This document shows positions 7,963 to 9,078 of a DNA stretch of 9,078 nt, in pieces. Origin of the DNA: Caulobacteraceae bacterium. GTDB taxonomy: Bacteria; Pseudomonadota; Alphaproteobacteria; Caulobacterales; Caulobacteraceae. The notes under the pieces were generated by a model. That model was not told where the DNA came from. It saw only the letters and a list, made by a program, of their open reading frames with translations, and searched no databases. The first letter of the stretch is position 1, and each line of letters opens with the position of its first letter. A program made the translations under genes and the position numbers. The stretch lies in assembly GCA_947484535.1 (NCBI GenBank), contig CANKPO010000038.1:1-9078 (forward strand). Reading direction: 5' to 3'.

Positions 7963-9078
7963 GTTGCTGTTCCTCCACCGGGAAGCGGATCAGCCCGCAG
8001 GGGCGGCGCAGGCGGTCCGGTCAGTTCCGGCAAGCCGTCCTTCAACTTGCCTTCTACCTCAGCCTTCATCTTGTCCGTAGGCTTGAGGGTAAGCACCCGC
8101 TCCCACTGATATCTTGCTTCGACCGTGCGCCCGACGCGCCAATAGGCATCACCGAGGTGGTTATTGACGTCGGCGTCCGCCGCCTCCATCTGCACAGCCT
8201 GTTCGAGCATGTCCGCCGCACGCTTAAAGTCTCCGAGACGGAAATAGGCCCAGCCCAGACTGTCGACCATCGCCCCAGAGTCGGGACGCCCCGTCAGCGC
8301 CTGCCGGATCAGGGCCAGCCCCTCCTCCAGATTTTCACCGCGATCGATCCAGGAATAGCCCAGATAGTTCATGATCTCCGGCTCGGTGGGATTGAGATCG
8401 AGGGCCTTTTTCAAGTCAGCCTCGGCGGCGGTCCAGTTGCCCGAACGCTCCAGCGCAATGCCGCGCATGAAGTAGTAGCCCCACTCAGCGGTCTCGCCGC
8501 GCATGGCGATCACCCGGCCTAGAATCTTGATCGACTCTTCGAACCGCTCCGCTGTGCGCAAAAGATCCGCTAGGGTCGAAAGGCAATCGACATCCTTGGG
8601 CCGCTGCTTGACCGTCTCTTCGGCCAATTTGATGGCGGCTGCATTGTCGCCAGCCCTTTGGAGCCCCCAGGCCAGACGATTGCGCGCCTCGCCATAGCGC
8701 GTGCTGGACGGCGCGATCTGCGAATAGGCCGCTGTCGCTGCCGTACTGTCCTTAGCGCTCGTCATCAGGTCGCCAATGAGCACCCACGCCTCATCAAGGC
8801 TCGGATCAAGCCTCAGGGCCAGCCGAAGATAGATCAGTCCGCCCTGGGGTTGTCTCTGCCCCACGGCGGCTACGGCGGTTGCCATCAAGGTCGCTGCTGC
8901 GCCCTTTTGCAAAGATGGCAAGGGCGGTGCAGGCTTTTTCTTAGCCAGTCGGACCTTGGCACCCAAGGCGGTTACATCGCTGGCATCGCCCGCCAGAACA
9001 GCATCATAGATACCGATAGCCTCGGCCTTGCGACCTTGACGCTCAAGGAACGCACCATAGGCCCCAGCCAGGAAGCCA
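7959..9078 (-). CDS. Tetratricopeptide-repeat protein (5' end outside window)
   Basis: The frame is open from the right edge to the TGA at 7961-7959, giving 372 visible residues. The true start lies outside, since the reading continues upstream of the TTG at 8966 with a TPR-like stretch, GAYGAFLERQGRKAEAIGIY. After a Lys/Pro-rich link (KKKPAPPLPS) there are about seven helical repeats of ~34 residues. Examples are GYYFMRGIALERSGNWTAAE, MNYLGYSWIDRGENLEEGLA, DSLGWAYFRLGDFKRAADML and NHLGDAYWRVGRTVEARYQW. The C-terminus is Pro/Gly-rich. TPR arrays are protein-interaction scaffolds; the partner and process are not evident. A large TPR protein directly upstream of ispE is, to my knowledge, a recurring alphaproteobacterial arrangement, but a link to isoprenoid synthesis is not shown. 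Any signal peptide would be in the missing N-terminus. Confidence 0.9.
   Translation of the reverse strand, partial: GFLAGAYGAFLERQGRKAEAIGIYDAVLAGDASDVTALGAKVRLAKKKPAPPLPSLQKGAAATLMATAVAAVGQRQPQGGLIYLRLALRLDPSLDEAWVLIGDLMTSAKDSTAATAAYSQIAPSSTRYGEARNRLAWGLQRAGDNAAAIKLAEETVKQRPKDVDCLSTLADLLRTAERFEESIKILGRVIAMRGETAEWGYYFMRGIALERSGNWTAAEADLKKALDLNPTEPEIMNYLGYSWIDRGENLEEGLALIRQALTGRPDSGAMVDSLGWAYFRLGDFKRAADMLEQAVQMEAADADVNNHLGDAYWRVGRTVEARYQWERVLTLKPTDKMKAEVEGKLKDGLPELTGPPAPPLRADPLPGGGTAT
7971..7976 (-). promoter_or_regulatory. ispE Shine-Dalgarno
   Basis: GGAGGA is read on the minus strand 8 nt before the GTG at 7962 and lies inside the last codons of the TPR gene. Its strength and spacing support GTG as the real ispE start, although no ATG is available there. 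Confidence 0.7.

Noticed and set aside
8964..8966. TTG at 8966 as the start of the TPR gene
   Set aside because: The frame continues upstream to the window edge with TPR-like sequence, so this is an internal Leu codon.

Overview
The window looks like an ordinary core-genome segment of an alphaproteobacterium, probably a member of the Caulobacterales. This rests on its moderately high GC (roughly 60%), the style of the encoded proteins, and a separate alpha2beta2-type glycyl-tRNA synthetase lying next to pyruvate phosphate dikinase. A genus such as Asticcacaulis would fit the GC, but that is a guess. There are no RNA genes, CRISPR arrays, insertion sequences or phage genes that I can support.

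Left part (1-4835, minus strand): a tight cluster read glyQ -> glyS -> ppdK. It encodes the two subunits of glycyl-tRNA synthetase, followed by pyruvate phosphate dikinase, which runs off the left edge. The gaps are only 5 and 7 nt, and each downstream Shine-Dalgarno overlaps or abuts the end of the upstream gene, so one transcript is likely. The last ~625 bp of glyS are strikingly AT-richer (about 47% GC against 62-70% just upstream). The change is abrupt and falls at a conserved motif, which points to allelic replacement by recombination.

Middle (4836-5189): a ~354-bp divergent intergenic region between glyQ and glnK. It holds a possible sigma-70 promoter for glyQ, a 9-bp inverted repeat overlapping that promoter, and a 17-bp imperfect direct repeat whose copies lie exactly 210 bp apart, one on each gene's side.

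Right-centre (5190-7058, plus strand): glnK-amtB, the classical nitrogen-sensing PII protein and ammonium channel pair. It is closed by a textbook intrinsic terminator with a UUCG tetraloop.

Right part (7069-9078, minus strand): a tetratricopeptide-repeat protein (5' end outside the window) overlaps ispE by 4 bp. ispE encodes the GHMP kinase of the MEP isoprenoid pathway and starts with GTG. This pair converges on amtB.

I found no clear previously undescribed system. The observations most worth following are the glyS mosaic tract and the repeat architecture of the glyQ/glnK intergenic region.
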